A stretch of DNA of 64,000 nucleotides from Pseudomaricurvus alkylphenolicus (GCF_011683955.1 NZ_JAAQPI010000001.1:372001-436000), one strand, 5' to 3'; positions 18,353 to 27,323 are shown, counted from the stretch's first letter. A program made the numbers and translations. Notes: a model not told the origin generated them from the letters alone.

Positions 18353-19261
18353 ATGTCGTCATTGGTAAGAGTTCTTTTTCCGCTAGCAGCCCTCCTGTTT
18401 TCCCAGATCATGTCTGCGGATACTTACCAGCTGTATTTTCTGGGGGGACAATCCAATATGGTCGGATTTGGATTTAACGACAAACTTCCGGACAAGTACC
18501 GCTTTGCCAGTAATAACATCTTGATCTTTAACGGCCACCCCGCCACGGACAATAATCCCGAGGGCGGCGATGGAATATGGCAACCGCTGCAGCCGGGGTT
18601 TGGATTGAACTTTTCCTTCGATGGCAAAGAAAACAAGCTCTCCGATCGATTCGGACCGGAAATCAGCTTCGGCTATGAAATGCTCCGCCGCAAGCCCGAC
18701 ACCAAAATCGCTATCATTAAATACGCTATGGGGGGCACATCGCTTGTTGACGGAGTATCCGGCTACGGCTCCTGGGACCCCAACAGCCACAATACCAACC
18801 AGTACAATTATTTCCTGCGCACCGTCAAGACAGCATTGTCAGACCACGATATCGACGGAGACGGCGTCAAGGACCGATTGATCCCGTCCGGCATGGTATG
18901 GATGCAAGGCGAAGCGGACGCATATGATAATAAGGCGGCTTCTGATGCCTACCTGGAAAACCTCAAGACCATTATCGGTCTGTTCAGGTCAGCATTACAG
19001 GACAGTAATTTGCCAGTAGTCATCGGGCAAATTACCGATGCCAAAGCCGGCGAGACCAAAACCGTGATGCAGTATTCCAAAGCCGTTCAAGCCGCTCAGC
19101 ATCAATTCGTCGAGCAGGACCGGTGCTCGGATATTTCTGTGGTCACGGAGGAAATTGGCTATTTGGAAGGAGACGATTGGCATTACAACAGTGAGGGTTA
19201 TTTGAGAATGGGAACAGACTTTGCTCACAAAATAACCAGCCTGCAGGATGCCTGCCTATAG
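18353..19261 (+). CDS. Exported CE6/SASA-type carbohydrate acetylesterase
   Basis: Protein of 302 residues with a signal peptide ending near QIMSA-D. The sialate O-acetylesterase/acetyl-xylan-esterase (CE6) fold is shown by LGGQSNM (Ser34 nucleophile), GGTSL, the WMQGEAD block and a C-terminal DDWHYNSEGY carrying the His. A DxDxDG-type loop (DIDGDGVKD) may bind calcium. It removes O-acetyl groups from sugars in the periplasm or outside. Last gene of the operon; AGGAG RBS. Together with the SGNH enzyme it suggests that the natural substrate is acetylated. Confidence 0.85.
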   Translation: MSSLVRVLFPLAALLFSQIMSADTYQLYFLGGQSNMVGFGFNDKLPDKYRFASNNILIFNGHPATDNNPEGGDGIWQPLQPGFGLNFSFDGKENKLSDRFGPEISFGYEMLRRKPDTKIAIIKYAMGGTSLVDGVSGYGSWDPNSHNTNQYNYFLRTVKTALSDHDIDGDGVKDRLIPSGMVWMQGEADAYDNKAASDAYLENLKTIIGLFRSALQDSNLPVVIGQITDAKAGETKTVMQYSKAVQAAQHQFVEQDRCSDISVVTEEIGYLEGDDWHYNSEGYLRMGTDFAHKITSLQDACL

Positions 19262-19324
19262 AGTATTCTCGGAACTGATATCAACGCCGAGCCCGCCAAC
19301 GGAGTTGCCGGTTCCAGAATGGGG

Positions 19325-19330
19325 TATAAT
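19325..19330 (+). promoter_or_regulatory. Consensus -10 box for the MFS gene
   Basis: TATAAT lies 32 bp before the TTG at 19362. The best upstream -35 candidate (TTGCCG, 19305-19310) is only 14 bp away, so spacing is short. The box argues for an own transcript starting near 19337 and against the ATG at 19248 as the MFS start. Confidence 0.5.
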
Positions 19331-19361
19331 AGCGGCCGATTATCACTCCAGGCCCCAAGCA

Positions 19362-20618
19362 TTGACCAGCTCAACAACGCACAAACCCACCACCAACCGA
19401 TCCGCTTTTGCCGAACCCCAATTCCGCCGCTATTTTATCTCCATGTGTTTTTCCACCCTGGCGGGCTGGCTGGTGCGCTTTTTGTTCGGCTGGAACGCCT
19501 GGGAGTTCACCCACTCGGCGTTTTGGGTCGGTGTGGTGGCGGGCTCCCTGCTGCTGCCCATCATCTTCTTCTCGCCCTTCTTCGGCATCATTTCCGATCG
19601 TATCAATCCACGCAAAGGCCTGGTGGTTACCGTCGGTGCCCAGTCACTGGTGGCCGCGCTTGCAAGCCTTGCCAGTGCAATGGACATGCTGAATTTGTGG
19701 TCGCTGATCGCCCTGTCCGCCTGCCTGGGCGTGGCCAGCTCCGCCCATACACCGATCCGGCTGGCGCTGGTACCCAAGCTGGTCAAACGCGAAGCCTTGC
19801 CCAACGCCATCGGCTATGCCGCCATTGTGTTTAATACCTCACGGGTTCTGGGGCCGGCCCTGGGTGCCTGGCTGGTGGCGGTGTTGTCCGTGCCGTCCGC
19901 CTTTTTTTCGGCCACCCTGTTGTGCGTTGTCGCCGCGATACCACTGCTGTTGATTACCGGCGTTCGTGGAGGCAGCCATAAGTCCTCAGCTGGTATGTTC
20001 AGCGATTTGAAGCAAGGTTTTGTCTACGCGGCCTCCAACCGCGTGATTCGACTGATTCTCAGCCTGACCCTGCTCAACGCCCTGTTGGGACGCACCCTGC
20101 TGGAGCTGTTACCGGCGTTTTCCGGGCAGTTGCTTAACGGCACCGCTGAAACCCTCGCCACCCTGACGGCGGCCGCAGGCACCGGTTCGATTCTCGGCGG
20201 ACTGTTGGTGACCCGGCAAAGTGGCCATGAGCGAGTCCTGTTTCGTATGGTGGGTATCGCCCTCACCCTGGCAGCGCTATGCCTGTTTTCTATCCAGTGG
20301 CTGCAGGGGCTCTATGCCTTATGTGGGCTTATTTTTGTTCTCAGCATGCTCAGCACCATTGCCGGTATCAGCAGCCAGGCGCTGGCCCAGTTAACGGTGG
20401 ATGAGGACTACCGGGGCAGAGTATTGAGCCTGTGGAGTATGCTGGCCATGGGCGCACCGGCGTTAGGGGCCGTGGGGATAGGGGCACTGGCCCAAAGCTG
20501 GGGTTTTCCCGCGGTTACCGCTGTGACGGGTGTCATCGTCTTGATCATACTGGCGGTACTGCGCATAAGTTCAAACCGCGCTGCGGTTTCTGACCAACAC
20601 TTGAGTAGAGTGGATTAG
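19362..20618 (+). CDS. MFS transporter, EntS/MFS_3-type exporter
   Basis: Twelve hydrophobic segments in about 418 residues; the loop between TM2 and TM3 reads FGIISDRINPRKG, the MFS signature (G-x3-D-R-x-x-R/K-x-G). It resembles the enterobactin-exporter-like MFS_3 family. The frame is open back to an ATG at 19248 that overlaps the esterase gene, but residues before 19362 do not look like MFS sequence and a TATAAT lies at 19325, so I prefer the TTG at 19362; the ATG at 19443 would cut into TM1. The stop codon lies inside a REP-like palindrome. The exported substrate is unknown. Confidence 0.78.
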   Translation: MTSSTTHKPTTNRSAFAEPQFRRYFISMCFSTLAGWLVRFLFGWNAWEFTHSAFWVGVVAGSLLLPIIFFSPFFGIISDRINPRKGLVVTVGAQSLVAALASLASAMDMLNLWSLIALSACLGVASSAHTPIRLALVPKLVKREALPNAIGYAAIVFNTSRVLGPALGAWLVAVLSVPSAFFSATLLCVVAAIPLLLITGVRGGSHKSSAGMFSDLKQGFVYAASNRVIRLILSLTLLNALLGRTLLELLPAFSGQLLNGTAETLATLTAAAGTGSILGGLLVTRQSGHERVLFRMVGIALTLAALCLFSIQWLQGLYALCGLIFVLSMLSTIAGISSQALAQLTVDEDYRGRVLSLWSMLAMGAPALGAVGIGALAQSWGFPAVTAVTGVIVLIILAVLRISSNRAAVSDQHLSRVD

Positions 20619-20634
20619 CACAAATCCACTCTAC
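20605..20634. repeat. REP-like palindrome, copy A; convergent-gene hairpin
   Basis: GTAGAGTGGATT (20605-20616) and AATCCACTCTAC (20623-20634) pair perfectly around 6 nt. It lies between two convergent genes and contains the MFS stop codon, so it may serve as a bidirectional transcription-end hairpin. It shares the GTGGATT/AATCCAC core with the elements at 25632, 35703 and 36299. Confidence 0.7.
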
Positions 20635-20640
20635 GACAAA

Positions 20641-21645
20641 TCATTCCATCAGATTAGCTACTGCTTTTTCTATGGTCTCCTTCGAGGGGATATACAACGT
20701 CTCCAGATTCGGTGCCGCCGGTACCGGTGTGTGTGGGGCGGAAATCTTAATAGGCCTTGCCTTCAGATATTGCAGTGCTTCTGTCGCCACCAGGCTGATC
20801 ACCTCAGAAGCCATATTGCAGATCGGATTGGCTTCATCGACAACCACCAGTCGACCGGTGTGCTTGACGCTTTCCAGAATCACTTCGGTATCCAGCGGCG
20901 ATGTGGTTCGAGGATCGAGGACTTCCACGGAAATGTTTCCGGTCAGTTTGTCCGCCACTTCGTTGGCAAAGTTCACCATGCGTCCAAAGGCCACAATAGT
21001 GACGTCGTCGCCTTCGCGGGTGATATTGGCTTCGCCGAATGGAATGGCGTAGGGCTCTTCCGGCACTTCGCCCTTGGTATCGTATAGCACCTTATGTTCC
21101 AAAAAGATCACCGGATCGTCATCGCGGATGGCTTGGATCATTAACCCTTTGGCATCGTGGGGGGAGGATGGCAACACTACTTTGAGTCCGGGAATATGGG
21201 AGAAAATGGGCCACAGTGCCTGAGAGTGCTGGGCCGCGGAACCAAAGCCGGCACCTACCATGCCGCGCACCACCATGGGCGTGGTGCAGTTGCCCCCAAA
21301 CATATAGCGGAACTTGGCCGCCTGGTTATAGATCTGGTCAAAACAAACGCCAAAGAAGTCCATAAACATCAGCTCGGCCACTGGGCGCAGGCCGGTCATG
21401 GCCGCTCCGGCAGCTGCGCCGACGATGGCGCTTTCAGAAATTGGCGTATCGATAACACGCTCGGGTCCATAGTCGTGATACAGCCCCTTGGTGACGCCGA
21501 GCATACCTCCGGAAGACCCGGCAGCGCCCTCGACGCCGCCGTTGCCTCCGGCAATATCCTCACCGATCAGGATCACCGACGGATCATTGGCCATTTCCTG
21601 GCATAACGCTTCATTGATGGCTTCGCGAAAACTCTTAAGCGGCAT
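20641..21645 (-). CDS. acoB: 2-oxo acid (acetoin-type) dehydrogenase E1 beta subunit
   Basis: Protein of 334 residues, transketolase pyrimidine-binding plus C-terminal domains. Motifs: VILIGEDIA near the N-terminus, RVIDTPISESAIVGAAAG, ELMFMDFFGVCFDQIYNQAAKFRYM, and the C-terminal VVVDEANPICNMASEV. With the alpha subunit it forms the thiamine-diphosphate E1 that decarboxylates the substrate and acylates the E2 lipoyl arm. Last gene of the operon E2-E3-E1alpha-E1beta. Acetoin is the likely substrate by family resemblance; pyruvate or a branched 2-oxo acid is possible, since acoR/acoX and a butanediol dehydrogenase are absent here. Confidence 0.85.
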   Translation of the reverse strand: MPLKSFREAINEALCQEMANDPSVILIGEDIAGGNGGVEGAAGSSGGMLGVTKGLYHDYGPERVIDTPISESAIVGAAAGAAMTGLRPVAELMFMDFFGVCFDQIYNQAAKFRYMFGGNCTTPMVVRGMVGAGFGSAAQHSQALWPIFSHIPGLKVVLPSSPHDAKGLMIQAIRDDDPVIFLEHKVLYDTKGEVPEEPYAIPFGEANITREGDDVTIVAFGRMVNFANEVADKLTGNISVEVLDPRTTSPLDTEVILESVKHTGRLVVVDEANPICNMASEVISLVATEALQYLKARPIKISAPHTPVPAAPNLETLYIPSKETIEKAVANLME

Positions 21646-21671
21646 TGCGGATTCTCCTGTAAGCCCTTGTT

Positions 21672-22637
21672 TCAGTAAGACACATAAACATCAGTCAGCA
21701 ACTCTTCGGGCGCTGGCTGAGGCGCCTCCAGTGCCGCATCCACCGCGTTGGTCACCTCGGTGAGAATTTCTTCGTCGAGCTGATCCAGGTCCGCTGCAAC
21801 GAGATCGCCCTTGGCCAACACCTTGTCTCGAAAAATCTTCAACGGGTCAGCGGTGTCGCGCAGTCGTTTAACTTCATCCTTGGGGCGATAATGCTGAGGA
21901 TCGCCCTCAAAATGGCCGTGCCAGCGCATGGCCACACACTCAATCGCCGTAGGACCTTCTCCGCGATTGGCCCTTGCGATAGCTTCCTGCATGGCTTGAT
22001 ACACGGCAAAAAAATCAGTGCCATCCACTTTTACGGCGGCCATGCCAAACGCGGCTGAGCGCTCAGTCAAATCATTGCCCTGGGCGTAACCGCTGCCAGT
22101 GTGTTCGCCATAACCGTTGCTTTCGATGGCAAAGATCACCGGCAATTTCAGTACCACGGCCATGTTCATGGCTTCAAAGGTGGTGCCCTGATTGGTGGCG
22201 CCATCTCCGGCAAAGGCCACCGCCACATTGTTCTTGCCACGGGTCTTGGCCGTCAGTGCCGCGCCACAGGCCAGCGGTGAGGCACCGCCAACAATCGCAT
22301 TGGCCCCGAGCATGCCCTTGCTGACATCGGCGATATGCATGGAGCCGCCCTTGCCTTTACACAGGCCACCCTCTTTGCGAAACAATTCCAGCGCCATACC
22401 GGCAATATCACAGCCTTTGGCAATGCAGTGACCGTGACCGCGATGGGTCGAGGCAATATAATCCTCATCGCTCAGTGTCAGGCAAATACCCGCAGCAACG
22501 GCTTCCTGACCGATATACAAATGGGTCATGCCCGGCACAGTGCCAGCGGCAAATTCATAGGAAATTCGGGTTTCAAATTCTCTGATGCGGCGCATAATTC
22601 GATATGCCTGCAACAGTTGTTGTTTATCCAGATTCAC
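21672..22637 (-). CDS. acoA: 2-oxo acid (acetoin-type) dehydrogenase E1 alpha subunit
   Basis: Protein of 321 residues with the thiamine-diphosphate motif GDGATNQGTTFEAMNMAVVLKLPVIFAIESN, split here as GDGATNQG followed by the NN-type end. RGHGH and GGSMH blocks near residues 70-105 are typical of E1 alpha. Two GTG codons could start it: 22649 and 22637. I prefer 22637, because GGAGAA lies at ideal spacing before it, whereas GTG 22649 would overlap that RBS. It pairs with the E1 beta encoded 26 bp downstream. Confidence 0.87.
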   Translation of the reverse strand: MNLDKQQLLQAYRIMRRIREFETRISYEFAAGTVPGMTHLYIGQEAVAAGICLTLSDEDYIASTHRGHGHCIAKGCDIAGMALELFRKEGGLCKGKGGSMHIADVSKGMLGANAIVGGASPLACGAALTAKTRGKNNVAVAFAGDGATNQGTTFEAMNMAVVLKLPVIFAIESNGYGEHTGSGYAQGNDLTERSAAFGMAAVKVDGTDFFAVYQAMQEAIARANRGEGPTAIECVAMRWHGHFEGDPQHYRPKDEVKRLRDTADPLKIFRDKVLAKGDLVAADLDQLDEEILTEVTNAVDAALEAPQPAPEELLTDVYVSY

Positions 22638-22682
22638 GTCGTTCTCCACTGTCTTGACTGGTCAGCGCTATCACTAAATTTC

Positions 22683-24080
22683 TTATTGATGAATCGCCCG
22701 GTTCATCGCATCGAGCACTGATTCGTGCATGGCTTCCGACAAAGTCGGATGGGCAAATACCGTATGAATCAATTCCGCTTCCGTGGCCTCCAGAGTCTGG
22801 GCAATGCCGAAGCCCTGAATCTGCTCGGTGACTTCAGGGCCGATCATATGGGCCCCTAACAGTTCACCGGTATCAGCATCGAACAGCGTTTTCACAAAGC
22901 CCTCACTGTCGACGATGGCCAGGGCCTTACCGTTGCCCTGTAAATTAAAACGCCCCACTTTGACAGCCCTGCCCGCCGCTTTCGCATCGGCCTCGGTCAT
23001 GCCCACACTGGCCACCTGGGGTGTGCAATAGGTGCAGCCCGGTACACGGTTCTTATCCAACGGATGAACACCGCTGACACCGGCCAGTTTTTCTACACAG
23101 ATGATCGCCTCATGACTGGCTTTGTGCGCCAGACAGGGAGGACCGGCGACATCGCCGATGGCGTAGAGACCCACCACGTTGGTCTGACACCAGTCGTCGG
23201 TGCGGATAAAACTACCCTCGGTGGCGACGCCAAGAGACTCCAGACCGATATCCTCAATATTGCCCTGTATGCCCGCTGCAAGAATCACACGCTCGACCGC
23301 AATCGTCTCGCTCTCACCTTGGTTGCTTTCCAACGTGCAGGTCACGCTGTCATCGTGTCGATTCAGCTCAGTCACTTTGGTTGCGGTTCGAACGTCCATG
23401 CCCTGCTGTCGAAAACGGCGTTCAGCCAATGCTGATACTTCTGCATCTTCCACCGGCATCACCTGCTCCTGAACCTCCACCAAAGTGACTTCGGAACCGA
23501 GACTGCGGTATAAGCTGGCAAATTCGACGCCAATGGCACCAGATCCAATCACCAGCAGTGACTTGGGCAGACTTTCAGGCACCATGGCCTCGAAATAGCT
23601 CCACACTCGTTTTCCATCTGGGCTGATACCGGGCAGACTCCGCGGGCGAGCGCCGGTGGCCAGAATAATGTGACTCGCACTCAGTGCTGTTTCACCCTGT
23701 TCACCTGAAACACTCAGCTTGCCCACGTCGGTCAGACGGGCAAAACCCTCAAACACAGTGACCTTATTTTTCTTTAACAGAAAACCGATACCGTCTCGCA
23801 ATCGAGCTGAAACGTCGCGACTGTGTTTCACCAGTTTTTGAATATCAAACTGAATCTGGCTGAGTTCAAAGCCGAAGTCTGCCGCGTGCGCCAAAGTGTG
23901 AGCCACCTCGGCGCCCTTAAGTAACGCCTTGGTGGGAATACACCCCCAGTTCAGGCAGATACCACCCAGGTGCTGCTTTTCCACCAGCGCTGTTTTTAAA
24001 CCCAATTGCGCTGCGCGAATCGCCGCCACATAACCACCGGGACCTCCGCCTACGACCACTACATCAAATTTATTGTTCAC
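22683..24080 (-). CDS. lpdA: Dihydrolipoyl dehydrogenase (E3)
   Basis: Flavoprotein disulfide reductase of 465 residues. FAD-binding GGGPGGYVAA at the N-terminus, redox-active Cys42 and Cys47 (GGICLNWGCIPTKAL), NAD-binding GSGAIGVEFA, second FAD motif LYAIGDVAG and the C-terminal HPTLSEAMHE with the catalytic His-Glu. It reoxidises the dihydrolipoyl arm of the E2 encoded 10 bp upstream, passing electrons to NAD+. GTG start with TAGGAG 7 bp upstream. Confidence 0.93.
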   Translation of the reverse strand: MNNKFDVVVVGGGPGGYVAAIRAAQLGLKTALVEKQHLGGICLNWGCIPTKALLKGAEVAHTLAHAADFGFELSQIQFDIQKLVKHSRDVSARLRDGIGFLLKKNKVTVFEGFARLTDVGKLSVSGEQGETALSASHIILATGARPRSLPGISPDGKRVWSYFEAMVPESLPKSLLVIGSGAIGVEFASLYRSLGSEVTLVEVQEQVMPVEDAEVSALAERRFRQQGMDVRTATKVTELNRHDDSVTCTLESNQGESETIAVERVILAAGIQGNIEDIGLESLGVATEGSFIRTDDWCQTNVVGLYAIGDVAGPPCLAHKASHEAIICVEKLAGVSGVHPLDKNRVPGCTYCTPQVASVGMTEADAKAAGRAVKVGRFNLQGNGKALAIVDSEGFVKTLFDADTGELLGAHMIGPEVTEQIQGFGIAQTLEATEAELIHTVFAHPTLSEAMHESVLDAMNRAIHQ

Positions 24081-24090
24081 TGGCCGTCTC

Positions 24091-25533
24091 CTAGGCGATC
24101 ATCAACGCCGGATGTTCGAGAAAGTTTTTCAACTCCTGCATAAAGCTCGCCGCTACAGAACCGTCGATGACTCGATGATCCGAAGACAGTGACAGAGTCA
24201 TGACCGTCGCCTTGCTCAGCTCGCCACCCTTGATCACCGGGCGCTCTTCACCCGCACCGACCGCCAGAATCGCGCATTGGGGCGGGTTGACGATGGCGTC
24301 GAATTGTTTAACACCGAACATACCGAGATTGGAAATGGTAAAGGTGCCGCCCTGAAATTCGTCCGGTTGCAAGGTTTTGGCCTTGGCCTTGGTGGCCAGG
24401 TGACGCATGTCATTGGAGATCTCACTCAGCCCTTTGCGGTTTGCCTGTTTGACAATAGGTGTAATCAGACCATCCGGCATGGCCACCGCCACTGAAATGT
24501 CCGCATCAGTAAAACGCAGAATCGACTGGCTGCCTTCATCAAACTGAACATTGACCTCCGGTACCTTACTCAGCGCGCTGGCACAGGCCTTGATCACAAA
24601 ATCATTGACCGACAACTTCGCGCCACTATTAATGCCATTGATTTTTTTGCGCAACGCCAACAGATTATCCAGCTCCACATCCACCACCACGCGGAAGTGG
24701 GGCATCTCCTGTTTGGCCGCCTGCAGACGTTGGGCGATGGTGCGACGCATGGCGGTCATGGGAATAACCTCAGCATTGGCATTCGCCGACGCCTGACTCA
24801 AGGCCAACACATCGGCCTTGGTTACCTTTCCGGCGGAGCCACTGTTGTTGCAATCACCGAGATTGACACCCTGCTGTTGCGCCAGTCGGCGCGCCAGGGG
24901 CGTGGCCGCGACCGAGGCGTCATCCATGCCCTGGGTTCCCAGTGAACCGCCGGCGGCCAGGATAGCGTTTTCCACATCGGTGCGGGTCACACGACCGCCA
25001 CGCCCTGTCGCCGTGACCTGGTTAAGGTTAACCCCATGTTGTTGCGCAAACTTGCGACCGTGCAGCGTGGCCTTGATCGCGCTGTCGTCGGCGCCGGAGG
25101 TTAATGCCGACGGAATCTCCGTGCCCCCACTGGTCACAGCCGAAGCCGATGAGATTGGTTCAAGCGTCGCGGCGGCGGATGTCGGGGCCGCGGCAGCGCC
25201 CGCAACCAGTACTTCATTGGGCGCCTCGTTAGCACCCTGCCCACCCGCAAGTTCGTTCAAGAAGGTAGAAATCGCAACCTCATCGGTATCACCTTCGGCC
25301 GAAACCGCAATCGGCGCGCCCACCGGCAGCGTCTCACCGGGCTGTGCCAGAATCTTGCGCAGGGTGCCGTCGAAGGGCGCTTCCACCACATTGGCAATTT
25401 TGCTGGTTTCGATTTCACAGATTTCATCGCCGGCGGCAAAGCTGTCGCCTTCGGCGATCAACCAGGCGTTAACCGTACCTTCCTGCATAGAGAGGCCCCA
25501 TTTGGGCACTTCGAGTAATTTAATATCGCTCAC
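24091..25533 (-). CDS. acoC: Dihydrolipoamide acyltransferase (E2) with tandem subunit-binding domains
   Basis: Protein of 480 residues. One lipoyl domain (1-80, lipoyl-Lys45 in ETSKIANV); an Ala/Ser-rich linker; two peripheral subunit-binding domains in tandem (about 153-193 with GVNLNQVTATGRGGRVTRTDV, and 209-246 with GVNLGDCNNSGSAGKVTKADV); catalytic domain about 255-480 with His453 and Asp457 (SSDHRVIDG). It carries the acyl group from E1 to CoA and scaffolds the complex. Most E2 chains have a single subunit-binding domain, so the pair is unusual. GTG start with an AGGT-type RBS. First gene of the operon. Confidence 0.9.
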   Translation of the reverse strand: MSDIKLLEVPKWGLSMQEGTVNAWLIAEGDSFAAGDEICEIETSKIANVVEAPFDGTLRKILAQPGETLPVGAPIAVSAEGDTDEVAISTFLNELAGGQGANEAPNEVLVAGAAAAPTSAAATLEPISSASAVTSGGTEIPSALTSGADDSAIKATLHGRKFAQQHGVNLNQVTATGRGGRVTRTDVENAILAAGGSLGTQGMDDASVAATPLARRLAQQQGVNLGDCNNSGSAGKVTKADVLALSQASANANAEVIPMTAMRRTIAQRLQAAKQEMPHFRVVVDVELDNLLALRKKINGINSGAKLSVNDFVIKACASALSKVPEVNVQFDEGSQSILRFTDADISVAVAMPDGLITPIVKQANRKGLSEISNDMRHLATKAKAKTLQPDEFQGGTFTISNLGMFGVKQFDAIVNPPQCAILAVGAGEERPVIKGGELSKATVMTLSLSSDHRVIDGSVAASFMQELKNFLEHPALMIA

Positions 25534-25631
25534 GTTGTTACCTGTTGATCAGTTTATTTAGAAACCTTTAACCAAGTGGAATGCCATTAACGGTTTTCAT
25601 ATCTTCCACACCAATACACGTCGCTGTGTAG

Positions 25632-25659
25632 GGTGGATTAGGCGTAGCCGTAATCCACC
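25632..25659. repeat. REP-like palindrome, copy B
   Basis: GGTGGATTA (25632-25640) pairs with TAATCCACC (25651-25659); the 10-nt centre can pair further as GGC/GCC. It lies between the aminotransferase stop and the E2 start and may separate the two transcripts. Confidence 0.75.
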
Positions 25660-25692
25660 AATTACCGGTAAAGCAGTGTTTCTGGATGGGCA

Positions 25693-27081
25693 CTAGCCAA
25701 TTTGAAAACCGTCTCTGACGAGTTCGTCGGCCACTTTGCGCCCCGCCTGCCGCAGCGATTCGACAATGGTGTCGATCTCTTCGCGCGTTAACGTCAGCGG
25801 CGGTGAAATCAGAGCAAAATTTTTCAGTGGTCGCACCAATACGCCGGTTTTGCGAATTTCCCGCGACATGCGCTCGGCGAATTTCGCTTCTGCCGGCAAC
25901 AGATTTTTGTCCTGTTTGTTCTGCACATACTCCACCGCGATCATAAACCCCTTGCCGCGCGCGTCACCCACCAATGGTTCATCTTTCAGACTCTCGATGC
26001 GCTCCACAAAATAAGGGCCAAGCTCCTGAATCCTTTGCGGGATTTTTTCATCGCGCAAAATATCCAGATTCTTGATTGCTGCCGCACAGGCCACCGCGTG
26101 GCCGGTATAGGTAAAACCGTGGGCGAACGGGGAATTATTGCCGCACTGGGCAATGGTTTCGAAGACATGGTCAGCAACCATAACCGCTCCCAGTGGCACG
26201 TATCCCGAGGTAATGCCCTTGGCACAACAGGTCAGGTCCGGCACCACATCAAACACTTCCGGCGCAGCAAACATTCCACCCAAGCGACCGAAGGCGGTAA
26301 TCACTTCGTCGGCGATAAACAGGATGTCGTACTTTTTGCACAGTGCGTAAACACGTTGGGTGTATCCAGGTGGAGGGACATGCACACCACCGGCACCCAC
26401 CACTGGCTCGTTAACAAAGCAGGCGATTTTTTCCGGGCCCACTGCAAGAACTTTCTGTTCAAACTCTTCCACCAGATAATCGCTGAATTGTTCCAGACTC
26501 AGGCCTTCAGGCCGGCGGTAAGCATCGGGAGAGGTCACGCAGTGAATGGTGTCACGAACATACTGAAAAGCGCCATCGCGAACCGGCTGTTGTCCGCTCA
26601 TGGAGGCGGTCAGGTAGCTCATGCCGTGGTAACCGTCGCCGCGGGTAATTATGTGCTTTTTCTCCGGCATACCGCGCATCACAAAATAGTGGTGGGCCAT
26701 ACGCACGGCGCTGTCGTTGGAGGCGGTACCGGTGGTGGTGTAGAACACTTTGTTGACCGACGCCGGCGCCAACTCCGCAAGCCGCTGAGACAACTCCACT
26801 GACGGTACCGTAGAGACATCACCAAAAATCGGAAAGTGATTGAGCTTCCTGACCTGGGCGGCTATGGCCTCAGCCATGTCTTCGCGGCCATAGCCGATAT
26901 TGGCGGTCCACAAGCCGCCGGTGGCATCCAGGTAGCGATTACCCTCAACATCCGTGACATAGGCGCCGTCCGCGCTTTCGATGATCAGGTTGTTGCTCTG
27001 GCCATTTTGGCTCCAGACAGACCAGGGGTGGACCAGATAGTCCTGGTCCTGCTGATAGAGAGAAGAGTGGCTCAGATTCAT
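25693..27081 (-). CDS. Class III omega-aminotransferase (PLP)
   Basis: Protein of 462 residues of the omega-amino acid:pyruvate/taurine aminotransferase class. N-terminal HPWSVWSQNG, Gly-rich ATGGLWTANIGYG, phosphate-binding TTTGTASNDSA, aromatic GDGYHGMSY, the Asp of FIADEVITAFGRLG binding the pyridine nitrogen, and the PLP lysine in CCAKGITSGY. It transfers an amino group from an amine or beta/omega-amino acid to pyruvate. It lies upstream of the acetoin-type dehydrogenase operon on the same strand but is separated by a REP hairpin, so co-transcription is doubtful. The donor substrate cannot be read from sequence. Confidence 0.88.
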   Translation of the reverse strand: MNLSHSSLYQQDQDYLVHPWSVWSQNGQSNNLIIESADGAYVTDVEGNRYLDATGGLWTANIGYGREDMAEAIAAQVRKLNHFPIFGDVSTVPSVELSQRLAELAPASVNKVFYTTTGTASNDSAVRMAHHYFVMRGMPEKKHIITRGDGYHGMSYLTASMSGQQPVRDGAFQYVRDTIHCVTSPDAYRRPEGLSLEQFSDYLVEEFEQKVLAVGPEKIACFVNEPVVGAGGVHVPPPGYTQRVYALCKKYDILFIADEVITAFGRLGGMFAAPEVFDVVPDLTCCAKGITSGYVPLGAVMVADHVFETIAQCGNNSPFAHGFTYTGHAVACAAAIKNLDILRDEKIPQRIQELGPYFVERIESLKDEPLVGDARGKGFMIAVEYVQNKQDKNLLPAEAKFAERMSREIRKTGVLVRPLKNFALISPPLTLTREEIDTIVESLRQAGRKVADELVRDGFQIG

Positions 27082-27176
27082 GCCTTGTATTCCTGTTGCT
27101 ATGGGCCATGGTTCAAGATACCCATTAATGTACTACAATAAATCCATAAAAACAATGATTTGGGCTTATTATGACT

Positions 27177-27195
27177 ATTATTGTAGAACAATAAT
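27177..27195. promoter_or_regulatory. Inverted repeat upstream of the aminotransferase
   Basis: ATTATTGT-AGA-ACAATAAT is a perfect inverted repeat of 8-bp arms about 96 bp upstream of the aminotransferase start. It looks like an operator for a helix-turn-helix dimer. No regulator is obviously paired with it. Confidence 0.4.
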
Positions 27196-27323
27196 GTCTT
27201 TTGGCCCAATGTGACTTGATTGGACACGTTCAGCAAGGTGGTGGAATTGGGTGTCGTACAGACACTGGTGCCCCTCCCCCAACAGGAGAGCCACAGACAG
27301 GAATCCGGGGCGGCAGGTTAACG

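Noticed and set aside
24818-25561. 247-codon plus-strand frame
   Set aside because: Antisense to the E2 gene, whose domains are complete.
26035-26802. 255-codon plus-strand open frame
   Set aside because: Antisense to the class III aminotransferase; composition shadow of its codon pattern.
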